Assembly (NCBI GenBank): GCA_934650975.1
Contig: CAKUFW010000054.1
Location: 1 to 13,949, forward strand
DNA from: an uncultured Collinsella sp.
Lineage (GTDB): Bacteria; Actinomycetota; Coriobacteriia; Coriobacteriales; Coriobacteriaceae
DNA length: 13,949 nucleotides
Reading direction: 5' to 3'
Within the stretch, counting starts at the first letter, position 1, and every line of letters begins with the position of its first letter. Shown here in pieces: positions 7,294 to 13,949 of the stretch. Position numbers and translations under genes: made by a program. The notes beneath the pieces are model-generated. The model did not search any database. It was not told the origin of the DNA and was given only the letters and a program-made list of their open reading frames with translations.

Positions 7294-7766
7294 ATGACCA
7301 CCCCCGGACGCCATGGGTCGACCGTCACCGCGCGCTCATGCGTGAGCACAGCCGGCGCCCCCAGAGAAACGCCGGCGATGCTCAGCGAGCTCGGCCACGG
7401 CTCATAGTGCATGGTGCAGGTATAGGTCCTAAACGTACCGGAAAGAGAGAGCAGGCCACCATCCGATACCGCCGTACCCTGCTCGCTCGAGACCTCGACC
7501 TGCAGGTCATATCCCTCCATGGCATCCTGAATCTGAGCCTGAACGGTCGCGGAAGCGTCAATAGAGCTCTCGTCGCCCTCCCCACTCGGCGCCACAGCGT
7601 GCGCCAGCACGATGTCGGGCACTACACGATCGAAACGCGCGACCGCGCCGGCAAAGATCATGACGTTGTACACGATAAGAGCCAGCACGAGCAGGACAGG
7701 CGTGACCATGGCCATCTCAACCGTCGCCTGGGCGCGCTCTTCGCGCAGGCGCGTGCGTATATCCAT
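7290..7766 (-). CDS. TadE-like pilus assembly protein (second copy)
   Basis: This 158-aa protein has a short basic/acidic N-terminus (MDIRTRLREERAQATVEMAM) followed by one hydrophobic segment (about 19-42), then an extracytoplasmic domain with a central acidic stretch and the sequence TYTCTMHYEPW near the C-terminus. The RxERAQATVE start and single transmembrane helix are the TadE signature. TadE proteins are pseudopilins processed by the prepilin peptidase and needed for Flp pilus assembly. The ATG overlaps the upstream stop by one base (TAATG), so coupling is likely. It was recognised by local pattern only. Confidence 0.82.
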   Translation of the reverse strand: MDIRTRLREERAQATVEMAMVTPVLLVLALIVYNVMIFAGAVARFDRVVPDIVLAHAVAPSGEGDESSIDASATVQAQIQDAMEGYDLQVEVSSEQGTAVSDGGLLSLSGTFRTYTCTMHYEPWPSSLSIAGVSLGAPAVLTHERAVTVDPWRPGVVM

Positions 7767-9931
7767 TACGACCCACCGCCAAAAGCCCCCACCAGCGTGG
7801 CGACATCGACGGTAAGGGGAATGGAACCGCCACCGGGCAGCGGGATCTCCGCAAGCGTGAATACCGTGCCGCTAATCGTGCGCTCGACGTGATACTCCAA
7901 GGCCTCGCAAAGTGCCTTGGGGTCGGTCACGCCCAAGGGGATTTTTCGCAGGGTATCTTGAGCTTTAGAAATGCCTGCGATATCGGACCCCGGACTTTTA
8001 ATGACGTTGGCGGTATCGGTCAGCACCGGTTTTCGCAGGCGCAGATCGCACGGTTCGAGCCCCAGCGCCGCTACGGAAGATGAGACGGTGTCGCCGAGCC
8101 ACGACGCGATGGAACCCAACGCACCGCTACCCCCTCCCAAGCCACCGATCAGCTCACCCATAAGCTCGTCGGCCGCGCCCTGGATGTCTCCGTACCCCAC
8201 AAGCAGCCTTCCCCAAACATCCATAACGCCGTCGAGCACGCCGGCAACGCCGCCCGAACGCTCCTCCAGCGTGGAGAAAAACCGCGAAAGGACGTTGTTT
8301 TGCGCCGTCGCGTCGTCGGGCGCCAGCACCGCAGCAGAGATTGCGCCGCGATCGCCAAGCCTAACTGCCGTGTTAAACGAGGAGTTGAGCTCGTCGGGGC
8401 TGGAGATGGCACCCGAGACCGCAAAAGCGACCACGCCGTTGCGACCGGGCGGAGCAATACGCGGGCGCTCGCCCGAAAGCTCTTTGATGGCGGTATCGAA
8501 CGCATTGCCCGCACGGTCGGCTTCGTCCTCGGTCTGACGCTCAAGCTCAAGCTCCTTGTTGCGACAGTCGACGTAGTCCTCCAGGGCATCTTTGAACTTA
8601 TCAAAGTGATACTCGAAGCCGTTTTCGATAGAGGTTGAAGGCGCCGCAACAGCACCAAGCGACGAAACGCCAAAATGGCATTTGCTGCATTTATCCTGTC
8701 CATCGTAATCGGCGACCGAAGCAAATCCGCTCGGCGTTCCTTTTTTATAGTTAGGGCAGGTCGTCCCGTAATGCAGATACGCCTTGTCATCGTTCACGCT
8801 AGTCGGCCACACCGCATCGGTATAGAGTTCCGTCGCCCGCACCTCGTCAGAATTGCGCGGCAACAGCGGAATATAGGAGGAAACCCTATCCCCACTCTCG
8901 GTTATAAATGCCCGATCGACCTCCGCACTCGCATAGGTATAGAACGCCTTGCGCGCGGCAGACTCCACCTTCATCTCGACACTCGAGCCTTGCGGCCTCT
9001 CATTTGCCAGACGCCGATGGTAGTAGTCCTTTGCGCGGTCGAGGGCAACCTGAGGCTCCCATGTAACGCTCGAAGCATAATGCGGATTTTGAACACCGGA
9101 GAGATCCGTTAGGCTTTTTGCGCGCTCCCACATACACGAACAGCTGCCGACCGAACCCTTATCCGACCCGCCGCAGTCGGCAAGCCAGGCACGCTCTTTG
9201 GCCTTCGCCGTCTCCTCCGATGCTTTTTGCAGCTCCTCGGCCGCACGCTCCAGATCTTCCGATGCATCTTTGATGGCATCGGTCGAGATCTCGGACCCTT
9301 CGAGCGCAACAAAATCGGACTCTGACGTCCTGGGCACGGCAAGCGCCGTGCCGGTATAGGTCACACTGTCGGTATCCTGCGCCGATACTGCCTGCATGGC
9401 GCGCGCGGCAACCAGATACGGCAAGGCAGTCTCGATCTTCTGCAGGCCCTTTGCCGCGCTTTTGGCAAACTTGTTACGCGTTTTAATGATCTGGGTTCCC
9501 GTGTCGATGATATCGCTGCCAACAACCTCGGCACCCGGTATGAGGATGGCCACCAAGCCGGTGCCGATCGTGGCAAACCCCGCCAGGCCCAAACTCAAAA
9601 TGCTCGCATCCACCACCGTGGCGGCCGTGTGATAAGACGACACCACGTTGGCGCCCGCCAACGCGCCACTATCGGCCGCCACCTGGGTGTCTCCGGCGCG
9701 CGACATGCTCCATATCGCCGCGGTCGATGAAAACAGCAGCGTAAGCACCACTAGAATGACAACCGCAGAGGAGAGCGTGGTATAGGCACCGTCTTCGATA
9801 AACAAGTCGATACCGGCACGACCCATAAAGCCACCCCGCTTGCGGCGATCGCGTGGTCGACGGCAGGCCGCAAGCCCTTGCGTCACCCGCAGCAGGCAGC
9901 GCCTAATCCCATGCAGCAATCCATGAATCAT
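7766..9931 (-). CDS. large TadG-like pilus assembly protein
   Basis: This 721-aa protein has a basic cytoplasmic N-terminus (1-45), a transmembrane helix (52-76) and the AADSGALAGANVV motif (85-97), which matches the VADAAALAAA-type motif that follows the membrane anchor in TadG-related proteins. A second hydrophobic stretch (107-133) follows. The rest should be outside the membrane. It includes probable coiled coils (217-250 and 443-472), a cysteine-bearing segment (C253, C264, C266), C392 with a CSKCH motif at 415-419, and glycine-rich runs (594-606, 717-720). TadG proteins are pilus assembly or minor structural components. The ATG at 9931 is preceded by GGAGGGAG and overlaps the TadE-like gene by 29 bp. 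An ATG at 9826 with GGGGTGG upstream would remove 35 residues and is also plausible. Confidence 0.82.
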   Translation of the reverse strand: MIHGLLHGIRRCLLRVTQGLAACRRPRDRRKRGGFMGRAGIDLFIEDGAYTTLSSAVVILVVLTLLFSSTAAIWSMSRAGDTQVAADSGALAGANVVSSYHTAATVVDASILSLGLAGFATIGTGLVAILIPGAEVVGSDIIDTGTQIIKTRNKFAKSAAKGLQKIETALPYLVAARAMQAVSAQDTDSVTYTGTALAVPRTSESDFVALEGSEISTDAIKDASEDLERAAEELQKASEETAKAKERAWLADCGGSDKGSVGSCSCMWERAKSLTDLSGVQNPHYASSVTWEPQVALDRAKDYYHRRLANERPQGSSVEMKVESAARKAFYTYASAEVDRAFITESGDRVSSYIPLLPRNSDEVRATELYTDAVWPTSVNDDKAYLHYGTTCPNYKKGTPSGFASVADYDGQDKCSKCHFGVSSLGAVAAPSTSIENGFEYHFDKFKDALEDYVDCRNKELELERQTEDEADRAGNAFDTAIKELSGERPRIAPPGRNGVVAFAVSGAISSPDELNSSFNTAVRLGDRGAISAAVLAPDDATAQNNVLSRFFSTLEERSGGVAGVLDGVMDVWGRLLVGYGDIQGAADELMGELIGGLGGGSGALGSIASWLGDTVSSSVAALGLEPCDLRLRKPVLTDTANVIKSPGSDIAGISKAQDTLRKIPLGVTDPKALCEALEYHVERTISGTVFTLAEIPLPGGGSIPLTVDVATLVGAFGGGS
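8675..8689 (-). other. CxxCH motif within the TadG-like protein
   Basis: The codons at 8689-8675 encode C-S-K-C-H, matching the c-type heme attachment pattern, in a part of the protein predicted to lie outside the membrane. A single CxxCH is also common in zinc sites and disulfide loops. C392, about 23 residues earlier, could be a partner. Confidence 0.35.
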
Positions 9932-10373
9932 AATCTCCCTCCAGCCATTCGGGACGTGATCGATACGAGACGTCGACCTTGAGCTCGACACAGCCGCCCT
10001 CACCCGCACTGCCCATGGCCTGCACAAATGCACCGATCACGGGCAGCGGCTTAACCTCGCCGGCAACAGACACGGACGAGGTGCCGCCCGCGCCCGCCCG
10101 GCCCAACTCGATATCCCACGACAGCGGCCCGCCGGCATGAAAAATCGAGACATTGGGCACCGCGGCAAGTCGACGGCGAGTGAACTCCTTAAGATCATCG
10201 TCGTCCTCCACCGTCGTCGTGGTCATAAGCCGCGCGGTCTCGGCGGCAGCAGACTCCATGACCGCGCGCGTGTAGAGCAGGCACACCGGCTGCAATGCGA
10301 GCAGGATGAGCGTCAAAAACGTCGGCAGCAAAAAGGCGGCCTCAACCGTAGACTGCGCCCGATCCTCGCGCAC
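9903..10373 (-). CDS. TadE-like pilus assembly protein (first copy)
   Basis: This 156-aa protein starts VREDRAQSTVEAAFLLPTFL, followed by a hydrophobic helix to about residue 34, then an extracytoplasmic domain with an acidic run VEDDDD (55-60) and EGGCVELKVDVSYRS near the C-terminus. This is the TadE layout. I chose GTG at 10373, 4 nt past the previous stop, because the resulting N-terminus aligns with those of the neighbouring pilin-like proteins. No strong ribosome site precedes it, so it may rely on coupling. An in-frame ATG at 10415 would add 14 residues inside the upstream gene. A still longer frame starting at 10733 is not credible. Confidence 0.8.
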   Translation of the reverse strand: MREDRAQSTVEAAFLLPTFLTLILLALQPVCLLYTRAVMESAAAETARLMTTTTVEDDDDLKEFTRRRLAAVPNVSIFHAGGPLSWDIELGRAGAGGTSSVSVAGEVKPLPVIGAFVQAMGSAGEGGCVELKVDVSYRSRPEWLEGDYDSWIAAWD

Positions 10374-10377
10374 GGCA

Positions 10378-10596
10378 TCAGTACAGCGCGATGTCCTTGG
10401 CACCCGTCGCGGCATCGATAACCGACGACGGAGCGACGCCATGAGACGCTGCCTGCTCGACCAGCGCCGCCAAGCGCCCGTCGGTGCCTGCGCGCCAAAG
10501 CCCCGCAATCGCCAGCACGATCGATAACAGCGCCACGGTGACGATGGCGTATTCGACGGTCGACTGAGCAGATTCCTCACGCAGGACATCATGCAT
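10378..10596 (-). CDS. small pilin-like protein (Flp/TadE-type N-terminus)
   Basis: This 72-aa protein begins MHDVLREESAQSTVEYAIVT, followed by a hydrophobic helix to about residue 32 and a short hydrophilic tail (DGRLAALVEQAASHGVAPSS...). Its SAQSTVEYA segment is nearly the same as that of the Flp pilin, including the Glu-Tyr pair of Flp prepilins, but the tail is longer and differs. It could be a minor pilin or a TadF-like pseudopilin. The ATG at 10596 has AGGAGGGG about 9 nt upstream. It follows the preceding stop codon by one base. Confidence 0.8.
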   Translation of the reverse strand: MHDVLREESAQSTVEYAIVTVALLSIVLAIAGLWRAGTDGRLAALVEQAASHGVAPSSVIDAATGAKDIALY

Positions 10597-10597
10597 T

Positions 10598-11161
10598 TCA
10601 CGACCCCTCCTTTGACTCCGTTGTTTGCGGAACCAGACGCACGGCACGCAGGCGGCACGAAGCATCGCCGGCATCCGCGGCAACCGTCACCATGTCGACC
10701 CAGCCACGCCCATCGCGCACGATAGCGCCCCATACGTTGCCCTTAATATCGAGGTAGCCGCTCAGGGCAAGCTGGGCCGTGGGCACTTCGCGATAGGCGC
10801 GCAGCAGGTCTGCCGCCGCCTCGGTCATCGGCCGGTCCTCGGACCATGCGAGCCGAACCGCGATCGCGTTGTCTGCAGAGGGCTCCGTCGCGCTGGCCGC
10901 CCGCTCATCGAGCACCTGCAAAAAGGTCCGAGCCGTGACGGCGGCATCCTGGGCGCCCGCATCCCGCGCGTCTTTTGCTTGTGACGCTACCGCCGAGCCC
11001 GATCCCAAATCGGCGGTAGCGTCTGGACGCTGCTGCCGCGCAACACCCAACCCCCAAAGCGCCGCCGCTATCGCCACGGTTAAGCAGGCACATACCAGCA
11101 GCGAGCCAACAGGCCGCCCGCCCCCTACAGACTGTTGATGCCGTCTTTGATCGCGTTCCAT
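10598..11161 (-). CDS. membrane-anchored protein of unknown function in the Tad operon
   Basis: I do not recognise this 187-aa protein. It has a short basic N-terminus, one transmembrane helix (about 18-40), a low-complexity Ala/Gly/Asp-rich linker (46-75) and a folded domain (about 76-180) that ends in likely beta strands (LALSGYLDIKGNVWGAIVRDG and CRLRAVRLVP). A single-pass protein with an outside domain would suit an alignment or stabilising role in the pilus machine, but this is only inference from position. The ATG at 11161 overlaps the flp gene by 37 bp and has only a weak AAGAG upstream. Later starts would remove the helix. A perfect 14-bp hairpin lies in the linker-coding part. Confidence 0.7.
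   Translation of the reverse strand: MERDQRRHQQSVGGGRPVGSLLVCACLTVAIAAALWGLGVARQQRPDATADLGSGSAVASQAKDARDAGAQDAAVTARTFLQVLDERAASATEPSADNAIAVRLAWSEDRPMTEAAADLLRAYREVPTAQLALSGYLDIKGNVWGAIVRDGRGWVDMVTVAADAGDASCRLRAVRLVPQTTESKEGS
10983..11023 (-). promoter_or_regulatory. strong hairpin inside the gene following flp
   Basis: Arms 10983-10996 and 11010-11023 (GACGCTACCGCCGA and its exact complement) form a perfect 14-bp stem around a 13-nt loop. No U-tract follows on either strand, so it is not an intrinsic terminator. It lies about 100 nt past the flp stop codon and could stabilise the 3' end of a processed flp mRNA or slow downstream expression. Confidence 0.55.
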
Positions 11162-11358
11162 AGCTCTTCGACTTTGCTCTTAAACGCAACGATGGCGATA
11201 ATCGCGATCACCACGAGCACGCCGACCAAGATGGCGTATTCGGTAGTGCCCTGCGCGCTCTCCTCCTGCAGCAGCGCCTTGGCGCGCTGGCGAGCGCGGA
11301 TTGCCTGGCAAAAAGCCCAACTCCAAGCCTTGCCCGCAATGTCGGTCATCGTGTTCAT
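11125..11358 (-). CDS. flp: Flp-type (class III, type IVb) major pilin
   Basis: This 77-aa prepilin has a long basic leader (1-30, with RARQRAKALLQEE), the processing region ESAQGTTEYAIL, a strongly hydrophobic helix (about 40-60) and a short hydrophilic tail EELWNAIKDGINSL. The Glu-Tyr pair after the cleavage site is the hallmark of Flp prepilins, which are cut by a TadV-type peptidase and assembled into thin adhesive pili. Counting back from Glu-Tyr, the residue before the expected cut is Ala, not the usual Gly. The ATG at 11358 sits 3-4 nt after GGGAGG. A second ATG three codons on is a weaker choice. It follows tadC by 10 nt. Confidence 0.9.
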   Translation of the reverse strand: MNTMTDIAGKAWSWAFCQAIRARQRAKALLQEESAQGTTEYAILVGVLVVIAIIAIVAFKSKVEELWNAIKDGINSL

Positions 11359-11368
11359 ATATTCCTCC

Positions 11369-12010
11369 CTACATCATCCCGCCTGCCCCCAGCAGCGGGC
11401 CCAATATGGACAGAAGCAACGCCGGCAAGATGAGCGTGCCGGTGGGAATCAGCAACTTGACGGGTGCGCGCTCGATCTCGCGCTCGACTGCGGCGCGATG
11501 GGCCGCACGAATCTCGCGACTTTGGGCAGCCAGCGTCTCGGCAAGCGGGGCGCCCAGGGCAAGCGCCTGCCCCACCGTAATGGCGAAGGTCTCGAGCGCC
11601 CGCACGTCCAGATCGCGTGCGGCAGCCAACAGCTCGGCTTCGCGCGTCCCCACGCCCACCTGCCACGCCATGCAGGCGCGCTCCAGACGGATGGCCAGCA
11701 CCGACCGACGATTGGCGCAGAAAATCTCGAGCGCCGCGTCAAACGAAAGACCGGCCGAAAGCCCCAGGCGCACCACGTCGATCATCTCGGACACCTCGCC
11801 GAGCGACACCTGCGCCGGGCCGCCCGCCCCAATCGTGCCCTTCACTCGCACAGTCAGGGCATCGATCACCGAGCGGCACGCGGCAACGACCAATACCGTC
11901 TCGCGCTTACACGCCTCCGCGATTTTGTGAGCCTCCGCACGTTCCAAACCTGTCGCGGCAAACACGCTCAGGGCGCATAGACAAGCCGCAACCCCAACCA
12001 GGGCGCTCAC
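11369..12010 (-). CDS. tadC: TadC-like type II secretion F-domain platform protein
   Basis: This 213-aa inner-membrane protein contains a T2SSF domain: VVRLGLSAGLSFDAALEIF (79-97), the conserved GQALALGAPLAETLAAQ (147-163) with the GxPLxxxL pattern, and a hydrophobic C-terminal pair LLIPTGTLILPALLLSILGPLL (186-207). With TadB it should form the membrane platform on which the TadA ATPase acts. GTG at 12010 overlaps the tadB stop (GTGA, 4 bp) with GGTGGAG just upstream. The longer frame starting at 12148 runs far into tadB and is not credible. The protein is on the short side, with one N-terminal helix before the F domain. Confidence 0.85.
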   Translation of the reverse strand: MSALVGVAACLCALSVFAATGLERAEAHKIAEACKRETVLVVAACRSVIDALTVRVKGTIGAGGPAQVSLGEVSEMIDVVRLGLSAGLSFDAALEIFCANRRSVLAIRLERACMAWQVGVGTREAELLAAARDLDVRALETFAITVGQALALGAPLAETLAAQSREIRAAHRAAVEREIERAPVKLLIPTGTLILPALLLSILGPLLGAGGMM

Positions 12011-12933
12011 AGCTCCACCCGCATAATGCGTCGGATAACCACCAGGGCGACAGCGTTGAGGGCAAGGCCCAGCACCACGGCGCCCGCACCAGCCGGCGTC
12101 GCAAGACCGCGGCGAAAGTCTGCCGAAAGCAAAGCCAGTACCGCGCACATGCCCGCCGGCATCGCCGCGACCATGTGTGCCGACATACGCGCCTGTGACG
12201 TCTTAACGTCCAGACGGCGTTTGAGCTCAATGCGCTCACCCACCATGCTCGACGCCTCGGACAGCAAGCCGGCAAGCGGAGCCCCGGTACGCTGCGATAC
12301 TTTGAGCGCCAAGGTGACAAGCGAAAGGCCGGGGGCATCGATGCGAACGAGTAGGTCATCGAGTGCGTCGGTCGCCGAGATACCGCAATCGATTGCCGCC
12401 GCCACCCGCAAAAACTCGGTATGCACCGGCTCTTGCGCATGGGCGCCCACAAAGCGCATACCCTGTGCCAGCGAATGCCCCGAGGCAAGCGACATGGATA
12501 ACGCTGTGAATGCCTCGGGCATGGCCTCTTCCACATCATGTTGTTCGCGTCGGCGATCGAAGGTGTCACGCGCGGCACCCACGCCAAACGGCGCCACCAG
12601 CCCCAAGACAAAGCCGATGGGCGACAACGACGCAACGGCCAGCAAAACGCTGCAGATACCGCTCGACAGCAGCAGAAATGCCAGACGATCCGGGTTATCC
12701 TCAATAGCAAGCCCAAGGCGATCTGCGGGGATCAGCGACGCCCACGAGCGGGCAATCTTTGTCAGCAGGTCGTTTTCCGCCAACTCACGCGGCAGCTTCT
12801 CCGCCATCGATTCGAGCGTCTGGCGCGCCAGCTCCGCCGGCGGCATCCGCGGCACACGAGGTTCTGCCCCACACGCCGTCGCGACAGAAAGCCCCGCCAA
12901 CCCCCCTACGACGAGGGGCATAGCGATCTCCAT
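12007..12933 (-). CDS. tadB: TadB-like type II secretion F-domain platform protein
   Basis: This 308-aa inner-membrane protein has predicted helices at about 5-22, 84-101, 103-120, 253-270 and 279-301. A T2SSF domain lies at about 137-262, with MPEAFTALSMSLASGHSLAQGM (138-159) and LALKVSQRTGAPLAGLL (208-224), the second half carrying the GxPL pattern. TadB and TadC form the assembly platform. The ATG at 12933 has AGGAGGTG 8 nt upstream and overlaps the tadA gene by 28 bp. Confidence 0.9.
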   Translation of the reverse strand: MEIAMPLVVGGLAGLSVATACGAEPRVPRMPPAELARQTLESMAEKLPRELAENDLLTKIARSWASLIPADRLGLAIEDNPDRLAFLLLSSGICSVLLAVASLSPIGFVLGLVAPFGVGAARDTFDRRREQHDVEEAMPEAFTALSMSLASGHSLAQGMRFVGAHAQEPVHTEFLRVAAAIDCGISATDALDDLLVRIDAPGLSLVTLALKVSQRTGAPLAGLLSEASSMVGERIELKRRLDVKTSQARMSAHMVAAMPAGMCAVLALLSADFRRGLATPAGAGAVVLGLALNAVALVVIRRIMRVEL

Positions 12934-13949
12934 TCGTCCACCTCCTCTTGCGTGAGCGTTCCCGACCGCAAGCCCTCCGCAATAAACGGCGGCTCGCGGT
13001 CGAGCGTCCAGGTACGTTTGGCGGCATCGAACGTCACGTAGCGTTCGAGCTCAACACCACCCGACGCGCCGCGGTGAACCCCCGAATATGAGGCCACAAA
13101 GCGCCTGCCATCTGCATGACGCTCGGACATCACGATGCCGTCGAGCGCCATGGCGATCTGCTCTTCGATAAGCTCACTCGGCAAATCGATGCCGTAGCGC
13201 GCAAGCAGCGTCAGGCGAACCACGGTCTCCTGCTCGGTACCCGCATGGAGCGTGGTGAGCGAGCCGTCGTGGCCCGTGTTCATGGCCTGCAGCATGTCGC
13301 AGCACTCGGCACCGCGCACCTCGCCCACGACGATGCGGTCGGGGCGCATACGCAGAGCATTGGTCACCAGGTCGCGAATCGTCACCGCACCCTCGCCCTC
13401 GATTGACGCCTCACGCGCCTCCAGACGAACCACGTGCGGGTGATGCGCAAACTTGAGCTCGGCGGAATCCTCGATCGTCACGATGCGCTCGCCGGTGGAA
13501 ATCTCGCACGACAGTGCGTTGAGCAGCGTGGTCTTGCCCGAGCCCGTGCCTCCCGCAACCGCCAGATCCTGCCGCAACGACACCGCGCACGACAGCAACT
13601 GCGCATACCAAAGCGGCAGCGACCCCAGCCCCACGAGCTCGTCCAGCGAACAGATGCGGTCGGAGAACTTGCGGATGGTCAGGATTGGCCCGTCGATCGC
13701 CACAGGCGGAATCACCGCGTTGACGCGATAGCCCGTCTTGAGGCGGGCGTTGACGATGGGGCTGCGCTCGTCGATACGACGGCCGAGCGGCGAGATGATG
13801 CGGTCGATGAGCACGCGGATCTGCTCGTCGTCCTCAAACGCATGCTCGATGGGATACAAAACGCCGCCGCGCTCAAAGAAGGCCGAGCGGCAGCCGTTGA
13901 TCATGATTTCGGTAACGGTGTCGTCCTCGATGAGCGGCTGCAGCGGGCC
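12906..13949 (-). CDS. tadA: TadA/CpaF-type secretion ATPase, 5' end outside the window
   Basis: The last 347 residues of the Tad pilus motor ATPase are present. The frame is open to the window edge, where [19 protein letters not shown] matches the N-terminal domain of CpaF/TadA proteins, so the gene continues past 13949. Counting from the first visible residue, the Walker A motif is GGTGSGKTT (133-141), the Asp box VTIEDSAEL (157-165), the Walker B region [10 protein letters not shown] (204-213) and the His box [12 protein letters not shown] (225-236). All catalytic motifs are intact. ATP hydrolysis by the hexamer on the cytoplasmic face drives pilin addition at the TadB/TadC platform. Confidence 0.96.
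   Translation of the reverse strand, partial: GPLQPLIEDDTVTEIMINGCRSAFFERGGVLYPIEHAFEDDEQIRVLIDRIISPLGRRIDERSPIVNARLKTGYRVNAVIPPVAIDGPILTIRKFSDRICSLDELVGLGSLPLWYAQLLSCAVSLRQDLAVAGGTGSGKTTLLNALSCEISTGERIVTIEDSAELKFAHHPHVVRLEAREASIEGEGAVTIRDLVTNALRMRPDRIVVGEVRGAECCDMLQAMNTGHDGSLTTLHAGTEQETVVRLTLLARYGIDLPSELIEEQIAMALDGIVMSERHADGRRFVASYSGVHRGASGGVELERYVTFDAAKRTWTLDREPPFIAEGLRSGTLTQEEVDEWRSLCPSS

Noticed and set aside
9826..9931. A separate small gene at the start of the TadG-like frame
   Set aside because: It is in frame with the TadG-like protein and has no stop before it. It is most simply a cytoplasmic N-terminal extension, though the start may be 9826.
11135..12955. Plus-strand frames across the tadB/tadC region
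   Set aside because: These are Arg/Pro/Ala-rich antisense shadows of genes with clear T2SSF motifs on the minus strand.

Overview
All genes in this window lie on the minus strand, so transcription runs from high to low coordinates. The DNA is GC-rich, with strong GGAGG-type ribosome sites and many start/stop overlaps. The gene content fits a Gram-positive actinobacterium of the class Coriobacteriia (Collinsella-like): a Tad/Flp pilus operon with several TadE/TadG-like proteins, and a metG, rsmA, tatD housekeeping block. The organism call is inference from gene style, not from a marker gene.

In transcription order: (1) 13949-6934 is a tightly packed Tad (tight adherence, type IVc) pilus operon. 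It encodes the secretion ATPase TadA/CpaF (5' end outside the window), the two inner-membrane platform proteins TadB and TadC, the Flp pilin, an unknown membrane-anchored protein, a 72-aa pilin-like protein, a TadE-like protein, a large TadG-like protein, a second TadE-like protein and a DUF192 protein. Genes overlap or are 1-10 nt apart, so the block reads as one transcript. The ATPase and platform should drive assembly of Flp subunits. The TadE/TadG-like proteins are probable minor pilins or assembly factors. (2) 6875-6325 is a two-gene toxin-antitoxin-like module, toxin first, with a small palindrome upstream. (3) 6250-5888 holds a tRNA-Phe gene with a good promoter and a terminator. A 62-bp block comprising the tRNA 3' end and terminator is repeated 186 bp further on, separated by a hairpin-rich cassette, and a second inverted-repeat region follows to about 5751. 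(4) 5585-1968 carries a GH5-like protein, rsmI (16S rRNA C1402 2'-O-methyltransferase) and metG (methionyl-tRNA synthetase), ended by a clear intrinsic terminator. (5) 1860-93 carries rsmA/ksgA overlapping a tatD-family nuclease. (6) 49-1 is the 5' part of a tRNA-Leu(CAG).

The observations most worth a second look are these. The GH5-like protein has lost its acid/base glutamate and several other family-invariant residues, yet is coupled to rsmI. The tRNA-Phe acceptor stem is mismatched and its 3' end is duplicated. A perfect 14-bp hairpin lies inside the gene just after the Flp pilin gene. Four pilin-like proteins share one noncanonical processing-site motif. No CRISPR array, phage, insertion sequence or recognisable defence system was seen.
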